Below, piece after piece: positions 24,948-36,753 of a stretch of 36,753 nucleotides of DNA. Source of the stretch: Enterobacterales bacterium (GTDB lineage: Bacteria > Pseudomonadota > Gammaproteobacteria > Enterobacterales > Enterobacteriaceae). Both the position numbers and the translations under genes were made by a program. Below the pieces are notes generated by a model that was not told the DNA's origin, did no database searches, and worked only from the letters and a program-made list of their open reading frames with translations. Location: NCBI GenBank assembly GCA_003864575.1, contig BHES01000022.1, positions 1 through 36,753 of the forward strand, written 5' to 3'. Position 1 is the stretch's first letter; each line of letters starts with the position of its first letter.

Positions 24948-24984
24948 AAATCTTGTACATCACGGAATGATGTGCGGGGGCGGG

Positions 24985-25473
24985 TCAAACTTTTTGGAAA
25001 TGAGTATTATCGAGGCTCTGCTTAACCTGTTGGTTGATAAGATTGAGCATCAACAATGAACGCGCTTCGCCATCAGGTTCAGTATAAATGGCTTCGAACC
25101 CTTTAAAGATACCTTGCGTAACGATCACGATATCACCGGTATGTGGGGTCTCAGGGTCGCGAACTTCTGGCATCGGTTGAGTCATCAGTTGATGGATGAC
25201 ATCCGGATGTACTGTGGCCAACAGCGGGCCAAAGCGGACAAAATGGCTGACACCGCGGGTTGCACTGATCGTTGTAGTGTGGATACGCTCGGGATCAAAC
25301 TCGATAAACAGATAGTTTGGGAACAGAGGTTCACTCACGGCAGTTCTGCGACCGCGCACTATTTTTTCCAGTGTGATCATTGGAGTTAAACAGTTAACCT
25401 GTTGACGTTCAAGATGTTCTTTAGCGCGCAGAAGTTGCCCGCGTTTGCAATATAATAAGTACCAGGATTCCAT
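24985..25473 (-). CDS. rfaH: Transcription antiterminator RfaH
   Basis: RfaH is a NusG paralogue recruited to RNA polymerase at ops elements; it lets transcription run through long operons for lipopolysaccharide, capsule and secretion genes and couples them to ribosomes. The NGN domain is visible ([46 protein letters not shown]) followed by the KOW-region sequence ending DNTHFQKV. I start at ATG 25473 ([12 protein letters not shown]), giving 162 residues, exactly the E. coli length; an ATG at 25488 with a GGTGAG site is an alternative. It is divergent from pepE. Confidence 0.96.
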   Translation of the reverse strand: MESWYLLYCKRGQLLRAKEHLERQQVNCLTPMITLEKIVRGRRTAVSEPLFPNYLFIEFDPERIHTTTISATRGVSHFVRFGPLLATVHPDVIHQLMTQPMPEVRDPETPHTGDIVIVTQGIFKGFEAIYTEPDGEARSLLMLNLINQQVKQSLDNTHFQKV

Positions 25474-25614
25474 AGTCTCACACACCATCAAGTCTCACCG
25501 GCCAGCATAACAAAAGTGACTGGCGATAGACAGACAGGCGGTTGATTGCATACAAACGCCAGGCGTATCGTGGCACATTACACAAGTTTCTAACGACAAT
25601 AATGGAGAAGCGTC

Positions 25615-26340
25615 ATGGAGTTGTTCTTGCTGAGTAACGGTAAGCTTTCAGGTGAATCCACGCTGTTAGGCTATGCCAACGAACATATTCAGGCGATGTT
25701 GACAGCCCGTAATATCACCTCTGCTGTTCTTATTCCTTATGCCCTGATCCGCAGCGACTACGACGCGCGCGCGCAAGAGCTTGAAAAGGCGTTGGGCATA
25801 AAGGTCAGCAGTATTCATCATGCTGAAGCGCCAGCGGAAGCTATCGAGAACGCCGAGTGCATTCTGATAAGCGGCGGGAATACCTGGATGCTAAATCAGC
25901 TGCTGCACGAAAATGGGCTGATCGTTCCCATTCAGCGCGCCGTTCGCGAACGCAGTGTGCCGTATATCGGCTGGAGTGCAGGGTGCAATGTGGCGACGCC
26001 AAGCATTCGTACCACCAACGATATGCCGGTGCGTAATTCAGTGGTGTTGCCTTCTCTTGGCCTCTTCCCGGTGCAAATTAATCCACACTATATCGACGCG
26101 CACCTCAGTGGTCATATGGGCGAAACCCGCGATGAACGTATTGCTGAGTTTTGTGCGGTTAACCCGAGTGAGTCGGTGATTGCGCTTCGTGAAGGCAGTC
26201 TGCTGAAGGTGTCTGGTAATGATCTGAGTTACTTCAGCGCCAAAGGGCAGGGCTTTAAAGTGTTCCGTCACGGCCAGGATATTCAGGAATATCAGGACAC
26301 GCAGGCGCTGAGCTCACTGGTGCCGTTTAACTGTCAATAG
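25615..26340 (+). CDS. pepE: Dipeptidase E (alpha-aspartyl dipeptidase, peptidase family S51)
   Basis: PepE hydrolyses dipeptides with N-terminal aspartate. The 241-residue protein shows the S51 nucleophile motif YIGWSAGCN with Ser121, followed by IRTTNDMPV, and NPHY in the histidine region, all as in Salmonella PepE (229 residues). The ribosome site GGAG is about six bases before ATG 25615. In E. coli this gene lies elsewhere; here it is placed between rfaH and ubiD. Somewhat lower identity than its neighbours suggests a different PepE lineage. Confidence 0.92.
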   Translation: MELFLLSNGKLSGESTLLGYANEHIQAMLTARNITSAVLIPYALIRSDYDARAQELEKALGIKVSSIHHAEAPAEAIENAECILISGGNTWMLNQLLHENGLIVPIQRAVRERSVPYIGWSAGCNVATPSIRTTNDMPVRNSVVLPSLGLFPVQINPHYIDAHLSGHMGETRDERIAEFCAVNPSESVIALREGSLLKVSGNDLSYFSAKGQGFKVFRHGQDIQEYQDTQALSSLVPFNCQ

Positions 26341-26352
26341 TCGATTTCGCAT

Positions 26353-26381
26353 CGCCAGCCCAACCGAAGACCGGGCTGGCG
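26353..26381 (+). terminator. Hairpin after pepE
   Basis: CGCCAGCCC (26353-26361) pairs perfectly with GGGCTGGCG (26373-26381) around an 11-base loop. The T run (CTTTTT) begins only about ten bases later, so termination is likely but not certain. Confidence 0.6.
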
Positions 26382-26453
26382 GTTACACTGCTTTTTCATT
26401 ATCGGTATTTACGTACTGATAACAAAAAGGCAGCAACAACTCCGGAGAGGCCC

Positions 26454-26459
26454 TATAAT
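26454..26459 (+). promoter_or_regulatory. Predicted -10 element of ubiD
   Basis: TATAAT is a perfect -10 hexamer with a poor -35 region. The transcript would start near 26466, about 24 bases before the ubiD ATG. The following GCTCTCCCC is GC-rich, a discriminator type often sensitive to the stringent response. Confidence 0.55.
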
Positions 26460-26489
26460 GCTCTCCCCAATTTGGCGATAAAAATCAGC

Positions 26490-28025
26490 ATGAAATATCG
26501 TGATTTACGTGACTTCCTCTCGTTGCTTGAAAAGAGAGGCGAACTGAAACGCATTACTCAGCCTGTCGATACCTATCTGGAAATGACCGAAATTGCGGAT
26601 CGCACCCTGCGTGCCGGTGGCCCGGCGCTATTGTTCGAAAACCCAAAGGGTTACGACATGCCGGTGCTGTGCAATTTATTCGGTACGCCTGAGCGCGTGG
26701 CATTGGGAATGGGACAGGAAGATGTCAGTGCGCTGCGTGAAGTCGGTGAATTGTTGGCGTTTCTGAAAGAACCTGAGCCACCGCGCGGGTTCCGCGATTT
26801 TTACGACAAAATGCCCAAGTTTAAGCAAGTGATGAACATGCCGACCAAGGTTCTGCATTCGGCACCTTGTCAGGAACTGGTTTGGGAAGGTGATGACGTT
26901 GATCTGTCGCGTATTCCTGTGATGCACTGCTGGCCGGAAGACGCTGCGCCGCTTATCACCTGGGGTTTAACGGTAACCCGTGGTCCGCACAAACAGCGTC
27001 AGAATCTGGGGATTTACCGCCAGCAGGTTCTTGGCAAGAATAAGGTGATCATGCGCTGGTTATCCCATCGCGGCGGTGCGCTGGACTTCCAGGAGTGGTG
27101 CCAGCAAAACCCGGGCAAACCCTTCCCGGTTTCTGTCGCACTCGGTGCGGACCCTGCGACCATTCTCGGTGCGGTAACGCCGGTGCCGGATACGTTATCG
27201 GAATATGCGTTTGCCGGTCTGCTGCGTGGCAATAAGACTGAAGTCGTAAAATGTCTTTCCAACGATCTTGAAGTACCCGCTAGCGCTGAAATTGTGCTGG
27301 AAGGTTATATCGATCCGGCCGAACTGGCGCCAGAAGGCCCTTACGGCGATCACACGGGTTACTATAATGAAGTAGACAGTTTCCCTGTGTTTACGATCAC
27401 TCATATTACTCAGCGCAAAAACGCCATTTATCACTCGACCTACACCGGCAGACCGCCCGATGAACCGGCGGTGCTGGGTGTCGCATTGAATGAAGTCTTT
27501 GTGCCGATTTTGAAAAAACAGTTTCCAGAAATTGTGGATTTTTATCTGCCGCCTGAAGGGTGTTCTTACCGGCTGGCCGTTGTGACCATGAAAAAGCAGT
27601 ATGCCGGTCATGCCAAGCGCGTGATGATGGGTGTCTGGTCATTCCTGCGTCAGTTTATGTACACTAAGTTTGTGATTGTTTGCGATGACGACATCAATGC
27701 CCGCGACTGGAACGACGTCATTTGGGCGATAACGACCCGCATGGATCCTGCGCGGGACACGGTATTGGTCGAAAATACGCCAATTGATTATCTCGATTTT
27801 GCATCGCCGGTTTCCGGCTTGGGGTCGAAGATGGGCTTAGATGCCACGAATAAATGGCCGGGTGAAACGCAGCGCGAATGGGGCCGCCCTATTGTTAAGG
27901 ACCCTGTCGTGACCGCCCGCGTTGATGCCATCTGGGACGAACTCGGCATTTTTGCCGGTGATAAGTACGCCAGTAAAGCGCCAACCTATAATAAAAATGC
28001 AGACAGCGGCAGCGCGAAGAAATAA
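26490..28025 (+). CDS. ubiD: 4-hydroxy-3-polyprenylbenzoate decarboxylase UbiD
   Basis: UbiD removes the carboxyl group of 3-octaprenyl-4-hydroxybenzoate in ubiquinone synthesis, using the prenylated flavin made by UbiX. The chain is nearly colinear with E. coli UbiD, including [40 protein letters not shown] and [19 protein letters not shown] use ATG 26490 ([20 protein letters not shown]); the TTG at 26472 would add six residues. The product is 511 residues compared with 497 in E. coli, owing to a lysine- and serine-rich tail after residue 490. Its ribosome site is weak. fre follows after 48 bases. Confidence 0.97.
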   Translation: MKYRDLRDFLSLLEKRGELKRITQPVDTYLEMTEIADRTLRAGGPALLFENPKGYDMPVLCNLFGTPERVALGMGQEDVSALREVGELLAFLKEPEPPRGFRDFYDKMPKFKQVMNMPTKVLHSAPCQELVWEGDDVDLSRIPVMHCWPEDAAPLITWGLTVTRGPHKQRQNLGIYRQQVLGKNKVIMRWLSHRGGALDFQEWCQQNPGKPFPVSVALGADPATILGAVTPVPDTLSEYAFAGLLRGNKTEVVKCLSNDLEVPASAEIVLEGYIDPAELAPEGPYGDHTGYYNEVDSFPVFTITHITQRKNAIYHSTYTGRPPDEPAVLGVALNEVFVPILKKQFPEIVDFYLPPEGCSYRLAVVTMKKQYAGHAKRVMMGVWSFLRQFMYTKFVIVCDDDINARDWNDVIWAITTRMDPARDTVLVENTPIDYLDFASPVSGLGSKMGLDATNKWPGETQREWGRPIVKDPVVTARVDAIWDELGIFAGDKYASKAPTYNKNADSGSAKK

Positions 28026-28073
28026 CCGTGCCGCCGTTCTCCGCCTTGCTTTGATGACCCACAGAGGGAACGC

Positions 28074-28775
28074 ATGACAACATTGAGCTGTAAAGTAACC
28101 TCGGTTGAGGCCATTACTGATACGGTGTACCGGGTTCGGTTATCGCCGGAAGCGCCGTTTTCTTTCCGTGCCGGCCAGTATTTGATGGTGGTGATGGATG
28201 AGCGCGATAAGCGTCCGTTCTCTCTGGCCTCTACGCCTGCCGAAAGCGACACGATTGAACTGCACATTGGCGCTTCAGAGCTGAATCTGTATGCGATGGC
28301 GGTGATGGACCGCATCCTGAAAGAACAAAATATTACTGTGGATATTCCGCACGGTGATGCGTGGCTGCGTGACGATGGCGATCGCCCGCTGGTGTTGATC
28401 GCTGGCGGCACCGGTTTTTCTTACGCACGCTCCATTCTGGTGGCGGCGCTGGAGCAGCAGCCAGATCGCGATATTTCCATCTATTGGGGAGGGCGGGAAC
28501 TTAAGCATCTTTATGATTTGGGTGAACTGGAAGCGCTGAGCGTGAACCATCCAAACCTGAAAGTGATCCCGGTGGTGGAACAGCCGGAAGAGGGTTGGCT
28601 GGGAAGAAGTGGTACCGTGTTAAGCGCCGTGTTGCAGGATTTTTCCACTTTGGCTGGCCACGATATTTACATTGCAGGACGTTTTGAAATGGCGAAAATT
28701 GCTCGTGAGCGCTTTGTCGCAGAACGTGGTGCGCAGGAAGATCGCATGTACGGCGATGCGTTTGCCTTTATTTGA
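28074..28775 (+). CDS. fre: NAD(P)H-flavin reductase Fre
   Basis: Fre reduces free FMN, FAD or riboflavin with NAD(P)H and supplies reduced flavin to other enzymes. The flavin-binding RPFSLAST and the pyridine-nucleotide motif [13 protein letters not shown] are present, with the C-terminal MYGDAFAFI typical of Fre. The length of 233 residues equals that of E. coli. It is probably co-transcribed with ubiD, and its flavin product is plausibly useful to the UbiX/UbiD step; that last link is inference. Confidence 0.97.
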   Translation: MTTLSCKVTSVEAITDTVYRVRLSPEAPFSFRAGQYLMVVMDERDKRPFSLASTPAESDTIELHIGASELNLYAMAVMDRILKEQNITVDIPHGDAWLRDDGDRPLVLIAGGTGFSYARSILVAALEQQPDRDISIYWGGRELKHLYDLGELEALSVNHPNLKVIPVVEQPEEGWLGRSGTVLSAVLQDFSTLAGHDIYIAGRFEMAKIARERFVAERGAQEDRMYGDAFAFI

Positions 28776-28804
28776 TGTCTTTAAAGATAATGAAGAAAAC
28801 AAAT

Positions 28805-28829
28805 AAAAAGCCCGCCCCTGACGGGCGGG
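28805..28829 (-). terminator. Second terminator for the fadBA transcript
   Basis: CCCGCCC (28811-28817) / GGGCGGG (28823-28829) forms a strong stem. Read on the minus strand it is followed by TTTTT, so it would stop read-through from fadA towards fre; on the plus strand it has no T run. Confidence 0.65.
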
Positions 28830-28864
28830 AAAACGGCAACTAAACTCGGCAGTAGCTAACCATT

Positions 28865-28890
28865 AAAAAGCGGGCACCAGCCCGCTTTTT
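28865..28890. terminator. Bidirectional terminator between fre and fadA
   Basis: AAAAAGCGGGC-ACCA-GCCCGCTTTTT is perfectly symmetrical, giving a GC stem with a T run in both directions. It serves convergent fre and fadA. Confidence 0.92.
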
Positions 28891-28898
28891 GCGTCTTA

Positions 28899-32263
<3,365 letters not shown>

Positions 32264-32289
32264 GTGTCTCTCCTGAATCATCTGGGATG

Positions 32290-32306
32290 ATCTGGTATGA
32301 CCAGAT
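32290..32306. promoter_or_regulatory. FadR operator of fadBA
   Basis: ATCTGGTATGACCAGAT is a 17-base palindrome around T-A-T, nearly identical to the E. coli fadB FadR site as I recall it. FadR would bind here and be released by long-chain acyl-CoA. It lies between fadB and the divergent pepQ. Confidence 0.85.
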
Positions 32307-32448
32307 GAATGGAGTGTGGTTTTTATGTTAACAATTTGCAAATGAGATGGGTGTAATTTGCAGGCAAGATCACAAACCTTCCGGGGCTACGACCCGTGCG
32401 TGGCTGTGATAAGATGCGGCATCGTTGTGCAGGAAAAAGGACAGTTTG

Positions 32449-33780
32449 ATGGAATCGCTCACTACGCTTTACAAAGAACATATCGCCACGCTGCAAGGGC
32501 GTGCGCGCGAAATACTGCAACGCAATCAACTCGATGCGTTATTGATTCACTCAGGTGAATTGATGACGACTTTCCTTGATGACCATAGCTACCCGTTCAA
32601 GGTGAATCCGCAATTTAAAGCCTGGGTGCCTGTCACCAAAGTGCCAAACTGCTGGTTGTGGGTAGATGGCGTTAACGCGCCTAAACTCTGGTTCTACTCA
32701 CCCGTAGATTACTGGCACAGTGTTGAGCCGCTGCCAGAGACTTTCTGGACTCATGAAGTGGCGCTGTCGCCGCTGGCGAAAGCAGATGACATCAAAAATC
32801 AGCTGCCTGCGGATTTAAAGCGCGTCGCCTATATCGGTTCAAGTCAGGCCCGTGCACTGAATATGGGGATAGTTGCAGATAACATTAACCCTAAAGCGGT
32901 GCTCGATTACCTGCATTATCATCGCGCGTACAAAACGGGCTACGAGTTAGTCTGCATGCGCGAAGCGCAAAAAGTCGCCGTCAGCGGCCATCGCGCAGCG
33001 CAAGAAGCCTTCTTGTCCGGAATGAGTGAGTTCGATATTAACCTCGCTTATCTGACGGCCACCGGTCATCGCGATACCGACGTTCCTTATGACAACATTG
33101 TGGCGCTGAATGAACACGCTGCCGTGCTGCATTACACTAAACTTGATCATCAGCCGCCGTCGGAGATGCGCAGCTTCCTGATTGATGCCGGCGCAGAGTA
33201 CAACGGCTATGCGGCCGATTTGACGCGAACGTATGCGGCGGATCCGGACAGCAATTTTGCCGCGCTGGTGAAGGATTTAAACAGCGAAGAACTGGCGCTG
33301 ATCGGCTCGGTGAAACCTGGCGTCAGCTACACCGACTATCATGTTCAGATGCATCACCGTATTGCCAAACTGCTGAAGGCCCATAAGCTGGTGGTGGATA
33401 TCAGCGAAGAAGCCATGGTCGAGCAGAACCTGACAGGGCCATTCCTGCCGCATGGTCTGGGGCATCCACTGGGGCTGCAAGTTCATGATGTCGCGGGTTT
33501 CATGCAGGATGAGCAGGGCACGCATTTGGCGGCACCGTCGCAGTATCCTTTCCTGCGCTGCACCCGTGTGATTCAGCCGGGCATGGTATTAACCATCGAA
33601 CCGGGCCTTTATTTCATCGAATCACTGCTGGCACCTTGGCGTGATGGCGAGTTCAGTAAGCATTTTGCTTGGGATCGTATCGAAGCCATGAAACCGTACG
33701 GCGGGATCCGCATCGAAGACAATATTATCGTTCACGATAATCATATTGAAAACATGACGCGTGATTTGAAACTTGCCTGA
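32449..33780 (+). CDS. pepQ: Xaa-Pro dipeptidase PepQ
   Basis: PepQ cleaves dipeptides with C-terminal proline and belongs to the pita-bread metallopeptidases. The five metal ligands can be traced: the two aspartates in [19 protein letters not shown], His in [14 protein letters not shown], Glu in TIEPGLYF and Glu in GIRIEDNI. The start is ATG 32449, with AAAGGA upstream, giving [16 protein letters not shown] and 443 residues as in E. coli. Its stop overlaps the start of yigZ (TGATG), so the two are coupled. It is divergent from fadB. Confidence 0.97.
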   Translation: MESLTTLYKEHIATLQGRAREILQRNQLDALLIHSGELMTTFLDDHSYPFKVNPQFKAWVPVTKVPNCWLWVDGVNAPKLWFYSPVDYWHSVEPLPETFWTHEVALSPLAKADDIKNQLPADLKRVAYIGSSQARALNMGIVADNINPKAVLDYLHYHRAYKTGYELVCMREAQKVAVSGHRAAQEAFLSGMSEFDINLAYLTATGHRDTDVPYDNIVALNEHAAVLHYTKLDHQPPSEMRSFLIDAGAEYNGYAADLTRTYAADPDSNFAALVKDLNSEELALIGSVKPGVSYTDYHVQMHHRIAKLLKAHKLVVDISEEAMVEQNLTGPFLPHGLGHPLGLQVHDVAGFMQDEQGTHLAAPSQYPFLRCTRVIQPGMVLTIEPGLYFIESLLAPWRDGEFSKHFAWDRIEAMKPYGGIRIEDNIIVHDNHIENMTRDLKLA

Positions 33781-34391
33781 TGCAGCCTTATCCGGTTCCT
33801 GCTGAAGCCGTCAATTTCAGTGAGGAAATAAAGAAAAGCCGCTTTATTACGCTTTTGGCGCACACCGAAGGCGTAGAAGCGGCTAAAACTTTTATACAAG
33901 ACGTAAGAAATCAGCACCCGGTAGCGAGGCATCACTGCTGGGCGTTTGTTGCTGGCGCGCCGGCTGATTCGCAGCAACTGGGTTTCTCTGATGACGGTGA
34001 ACCGGCGGGAACGGCGGGAAAACCGATTCTCGGGCAGTTGATGGGAAGTGGCGTTGGTGAGTTGACCGCGGTGGTGGTGCGTTATTATGGCGGCATCATG
34101 TTAGGTACTGGCGGTTTAGTAAAAGCCTACGGTGGCGGTGTGCAACAGGCGCTGAAACTCCTTACGGTTCATCAAAAAGTCCCACTGGTAGAATATAAGT
34201 TGCACTGCGACTATCCCCAGCTTGCGTTGGTGGAAGGCCTGATGCAGCAGATAGGTGGGCAAATCTTGCAGAGTGATTACGGTGCTGCTGTCGAACTGCG
34301 CCTGGCATTACCTGCCGCAGAGGCGGCAGCAATCGTCATTCGTTTATATGATCTCAGTCGCGGCACGCTTCAGTTGCAGCCGGCTTCATAA
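33780..34391 (+). CDS. yigZ: IMPACT-family protein YigZ
   Basis: YigZ belongs to the UPF0029/IMPACT family, of unclear biochemical role; it is thought to bind nucleic acid or ribosome-linked factors. The signature region GFSDDGEPAGTAGKPILGQL followed by VVVRYYGGIMLGTGGLVKAYGG is intact in the N-terminal domain (about 1-125), and a smaller ferredoxin-like domain ends the chain. It has 203 residues (E. coli 204). The start ATG shares a base with the pepQ stop. trkH follows after 40 bases. Confidence 0.93.
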   Translation: MQPYPVPAEAVNFSEEIKKSRFITLLAHTEGVEAAKTFIQDVRNQHPVARHHCWAFVAGAPADSQQLGFSDDGEPAGTAGKPILGQLMGSGVGELTAVVVRYYGGIMLGTGGLVKAYGGGVQQALKLLTVHQKVPLVEYKLHCDYPQLALVEGLMQQIGGQILQSDYGAAVELRLALPAAEAAAIVIRLYDLSRGTLQLQPAS

Positions 34392-34431
34392 ATTCTTATT
34401 CAATGGTTAATTCGCTGAGGAACGCGCCAGC

Positions 34432-35883
34432 ATGCATTTTCGTGCCATAACACGCATCGTGGGGGTGCTTGTCATCCTGTTCTCCGGAACGATGATTATT
34501 CCCGGATTAGTCGCGCTGATTTATCGCGATGGCGCAGGGCGCGCATTTAGCCAGACATTTTTTGTCGCACTGGCTATCGGCCTTTTCCTGTGGCTACCGA
34601 ATCGAAAACAGAAGAGCGAGCTCAAACCGCGCGAAGGTTTCCTGATTGTCGTGCTGTTCTGGACGGTGCTGGGAAGCGTGGGGGCATTGCCTTTCCTGTT
34701 CTCTGAGCGCCCAAACCTTTCGCTGACTGACGCCTTTTTCGAATCCTTCTCCGGTTTAACGACTACCGGAGCGACTACCTTGGTCGGTCTTGATTCGCTA
34801 CCGAAAGCCATTCTGTTTTATCGCCAGATGCTCCAGTGGTTTGGGGGGATGGGGATCATTGTGTTGGCTGTGGCCATCCTGCCGATTTTGGGCGTCGGGG
34901 GCATGCAGCTTTACCGTGCGGAAATGCCGGGGCCGCTGAAGGATAACAAGATGCGGCCGCGTATTGCAGAAACGGCGAAAACGCTGTGGCTAATTTACGT
35001 CCTGCTAACTATTGCCTGCGCGCTGTCGCTCTGGGGCGCGGGGATGTCAGTATTTGATGCCATAGGCCATAGCTTCTCGACGATTGCGATTGGTGGGTTC
35101 TCTACCCACGACGCCAGTATCGGCTATTTCCATAGCGGCACGATTAACACCATCATTGCGGTATTCCTGCTGATCTCCGGCTGTAACTACGGTTTGCACT
35201 TTGCCGTGCTGAGCGGGCGTAATCTGAAGGTGTATTGGCGGGACCCGGAATTTCGCATGTTCATCGGCGTGCAGTTGACGCTGGTGGTGGTTTGTACGTC
35301 GGTGCTCTGGATGCATAACGTTTACAGCTCTGGGCTGGAAACGCTGAATCAGGCATTTTTCCAGGTGGTCTCAATGGCGACGACCGCGGGTTATACCACG
35401 GACAGTATTTCCAAATGGCCACTGTTCCTGCCGGTCTTGCTTTTGTGCTCGGCCTTTATCGGGGGGTGTGCGGGGTCGACCGGGGGCGGGCTGAAGGTCA
35501 TTCGCATCTTGCTGCTCTACTTACAAGGCTCACGCGAGTTAAAACGCCTGGTTCACCCGAATGCGGTCTACACCATTAAGCTCGGTAATCGCGCGTTGCC
35601 TGAACGTATCATCGAGGCCGTATGGGGGTTCTTCTCAGCCTATGCGCTGGTCTTTATCGTCAGCATGTTGGCTATTATCGCGACGGGCGTAGATGATTTC
35701 TCTGCCTTCGCGGCCGTAACGGCAACATTGAACAACCTTGGGCCGGGGCTCGGCGTGGTGGCTGACAACTTTGCTTCAATGAACCCGACGGCGAAGTGGA
35801 TCCTCATCGTCACAATGCTCTTTGGTCGACTTGAAGTGTTTACGTTATTGGTTCTTTTCACGCCGACTTTCTGGCGTGAATGA
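34432..35883 (+). CDS. trkH: Potassium transporter TrkH
   Basis: TrkH is the membrane channel of the Trk potassium-uptake system and works with the cytoplasmic regulator TrkA. The 483-residue protein has four M1-P-M2 repeats; the pore segments are recognisable as [29 protein letters not shown] and the final NNLGPGLG. The length equals that of E. coli. It is probably in one transcript with pepQ and yigZ, with hemG 34 bases downstream. Confidence 0.97.
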   Translation: MHFRAITRIVGVLVILFSGTMIIPGLVALIYRDGAGRAFSQTFFVALAIGLFLWLPNRKQKSELKPREGFLIVVLFWTVLGSVGALPFLFSERPNLSLTDAFFESFSGLTTTGATTLVGLDSLPKAILFYRQMLQWFGGMGIIVLAVAILPILGVGGMQLYRAEMPGPLKDNKMRPRIAETAKTLWLIYVLLTIACALSLWGAGMSVFDAIGHSFSTIAIGGFSTHDASIGYFHSGTINTIIAVFLLISGCNYGLHFAVLSGRNLKVYWRDPEFRMFIGVQLTLVVVCTSVLWMHNVYSSGLETLNQAFFQVVSMATTAGYTTDSISKWPLFLPVLLLCSAFIGGCAGSTGGGLKVIRILLLYLQGSRELKRLVHPNAVYTIKLGNRALPERIIEAVWGFFSAYALVFIVSMLAIIATGVDDFSAFAAVTATLNNLGPGLGVVADNFASMNPTAKWILIVTMLFGRLEVFTLLVLFTPTFWRE

Positions 35884-35917
35884 TTCAGAGCCTTATAAAG
35901 AGAGAAAGGAACCTGTT

Positions 35918-36457
35918 ATGAAAGCACTGGTGCTTTATTCAACACGTGATGGACAAACGCATGCCATTGCTTCTTATATAGCGAGCTGTATTAAAGAGAA
36001 GTGTGAATGCGATGTGATTGACCTGATGCATGCGCAGCATGTCACGCTTTCTCAATACGATAAGGTGCTGGTAGGGGCGTCAATCCGCTATGGTCACTTC
36101 AATGCGGTACTGGATAAATTCGTTAAACAGAATATCAAACAGCTTAATAGTATGCCGTCGGCATTCTTCGCGGTGAACCTGACGGCACGCAAACCTGAAA
36201 AGCGTACGCCGCAGACTAACTCTTATGTACGCAAGTTCCTGATGGCCACGCCATGGAAGCCTATTTTATGCGGGGTATTCGCTGGCGCGCTGCGGTATCC
36301 GCGTTATCGCTGGATAGATAAAGTCATGATTCAACTTATTATGCGTATGACAGATGGCGAAACAGATACCAGCAAAGAAGTGGAATACACCGATTGGGAG
36401 CAAGTTAAGAAGTTTGCTGAGGATTTTGGCAAGTTATCGTACAAAAAACCGCTCTAA
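35918..36457 (+). CDS. hemG: Menaquinone-dependent protoporphyrinogen IX dehydrogenase HemG
   Basis: HemG oxidises protoporphyrinogen IX to protoporphyrin IX in haem synthesis and passes electrons to quinones at the inner membrane. It is a long-chain flavodoxin-like protein: the FMN phosphate loop is LYSTRDGQT near the N-terminus, and the conserved [14 protein letters not shown] and [11 protein letters not shown] follow. The start is ATG 35918, with AAAGGA upstream; the open frame extends into trkH but without support. The 179 residues compare with 181 in E. coli. As in E. coli, an rRNA operon follows. Confidence 0.96.
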   Translation: MKALVLYSTRDGQTHAIASYIASCIKEKCECDVIDLMHAQHVTLSQYDKVLVGASIRYGHFNAVLDKFVKQNIKQLNSMPSAFFAVNLTARKPEKRTPQTNSYVRKFLMATPWKPILCGVFAGALRYPRYRWIDKVMIQLIMRMTDGETDTSKEVEYTDWEQVKKFAEDFGKLSYKKPL

Positions 36458-36469
36458 TGCTGGATCTCT

Positions 36470-36557
36470 GGGCGTGTCGCCCAAAAAAAGAACGGTCAGT
36501 AATTTATTTGAAATTAAGGGTTGCGGCCTGCTCAGAACTCCCTATAATGCCGCTCCA
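36470..36557 (+). promoter_or_regulatory. rRNA operon promoter P1 with UP element
   Basis: TTGCGG (36521-36526) and a perfect TATAAT (36543-36548) are 16 bases apart, the spacing typical of rrn P1. An AT-rich UP element covers about 36498-36518, and the GC-rich discriminator GCCGCTCC points to a start at A36557. A GGGCG-TGT-CGCCC hairpin at 36470-36482, followed by A rather than T residues, lies between hemG and P1. Activation by FIS and control by ppGpp are expected for this class. Confidence 0.9.
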
Positions 36558-36641
36558 TCGACAGGGAACAACGTGAACAACATCACGAAGTAACCGGGTC
36601 GGAAAAGATTTAAAACAGCGGCAACTGAATGAAATAAACGG

Positions 36642-36669
36642 TTGACACTGAATGAGGAAAGCGTAATAT
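36642..36669 (+). promoter_or_regulatory. rRNA operon promoter P2
   Basis: A perfect -35 TTGACA (36642-36647) and TAATAT (36664-36669) are 16 bases apart. The site is about 100 bases downstream of P1, as in E. coli rrn operons. Confidence 0.85.
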
Positions 36670-36708
36670 ACGCCACCTCGAGTTGGCAAGCGAAAGCGCG
36701 TAACTCAC

Positions 36709-36753
36709 TGCTCTTTAACAATTTATCAGACAATCTGTGTGGGCACTCACAAG
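36709..36753 (+). promoter_or_regulatory. rRNA leader with boxA antitermination element
   Basis: TGCTCTTTAACA (36709-36720) is the rrn boxA that loads Nus factors for antitermination. The following leader (ATCAGACAATCTGTGTGGGC) is nearly identical to that of E. coli. The 16S gene itself should begin roughly 100 bases beyond the window edge. Confidence 0.92.

Noticed and set aside
32334-32343. ATTTGCAAAT palindrome upstream of fadB
   Set aside because: It is ten bases of AT-rich sequence and may well occur by chance; the nearby FadR site is the convincing operator.
36470-36482. The hairpin after hemG as a rho-independent terminator
   Set aside because: The stem is followed by A residues rather than T on the plus strand, so it does not fit the definition.

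Overview
This window is chromosomal DNA from a gammaproteobacterium of the order Enterobacterales. Nearly every protein closely resembles its Escherichia coli counterpart, and from yigM to hemG the genes follow the order known from the E. coli chromosome: yigM, metR, metE, ysgA, udp, rmuC, ubiE-ubiJ-ubiB, tatABC, tatD, rfaH, ubiD, fre, fadBA, pepQ, yigZ, trkH, hemG, then an rRNA operon. Extra genes and moderate sequence divergence suggest a Yersiniaceae-like genus (Rahnella, Ewingella, Rouxiella or Serratia type). That placement is an inference, not a demonstration.

Layout. Positions 1-79 hold the start of what looks like an IS630-family transposase running off the left edge. A small glutamine-rich secreted protein (yhhA-like) follows. 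At 649-2490 lie convergent yigM and metR, then divergent metE with MetR- and MetJ-like sites. One missing G in the run at 1440-1443 both truncates yigM and extends metR; restoring it gives both family lengths, so it is a recent mutation or a sequence error.

Positions 5046-13803 carry a whole anaerobic sugar module: AraC-type regulator yijO, frwD, pflC, pflD, frwB and frwC on the minus strand, and divergent ptsA. PtsA (HPr-EI-EIIA), FrwB/FrwD (EIIB) and FrwC (EIIC) form a self-contained phosphotransferase system, and PflD/PflC are a glycyl radical enzyme and its activase. In E. coli this block sits elsewhere, with the aldolase gene fsaB and gldA beside ptsA; here both are absent and the block lies between metE and ysgA.

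Positions 13871-19108 hold ysgA, udp (with a CRP/CytR-type control region), a tyrosine-phosphatase-like gene paired with a DedA membrane protein, and rmuC. Positions 19248-24899 are the ubiquinone accessory genes ubiE-ubiJ-ubiB and the twin-arginine translocase, followed by tatD. A perfect 45-base palindrome separates tatD from rfaH. Then come pepE (an addition relative to E. coli), ubiD, fre, the fatty-acid beta-oxidation operon fadBA with a FadR operator, pepQ-yigZ-trkH-hemG, and finally the tandem P1/P2 promoters and boxA of an rRNA operon. The window stops before the 16S gene begins.

No CRISPR array, prophage or tRNA was seen. The least understood parts are the PflD/Frw module and its substrate, the phosphatase-DedA pair, and a palindrome at 17452 that resembles one upstream of ptsA.
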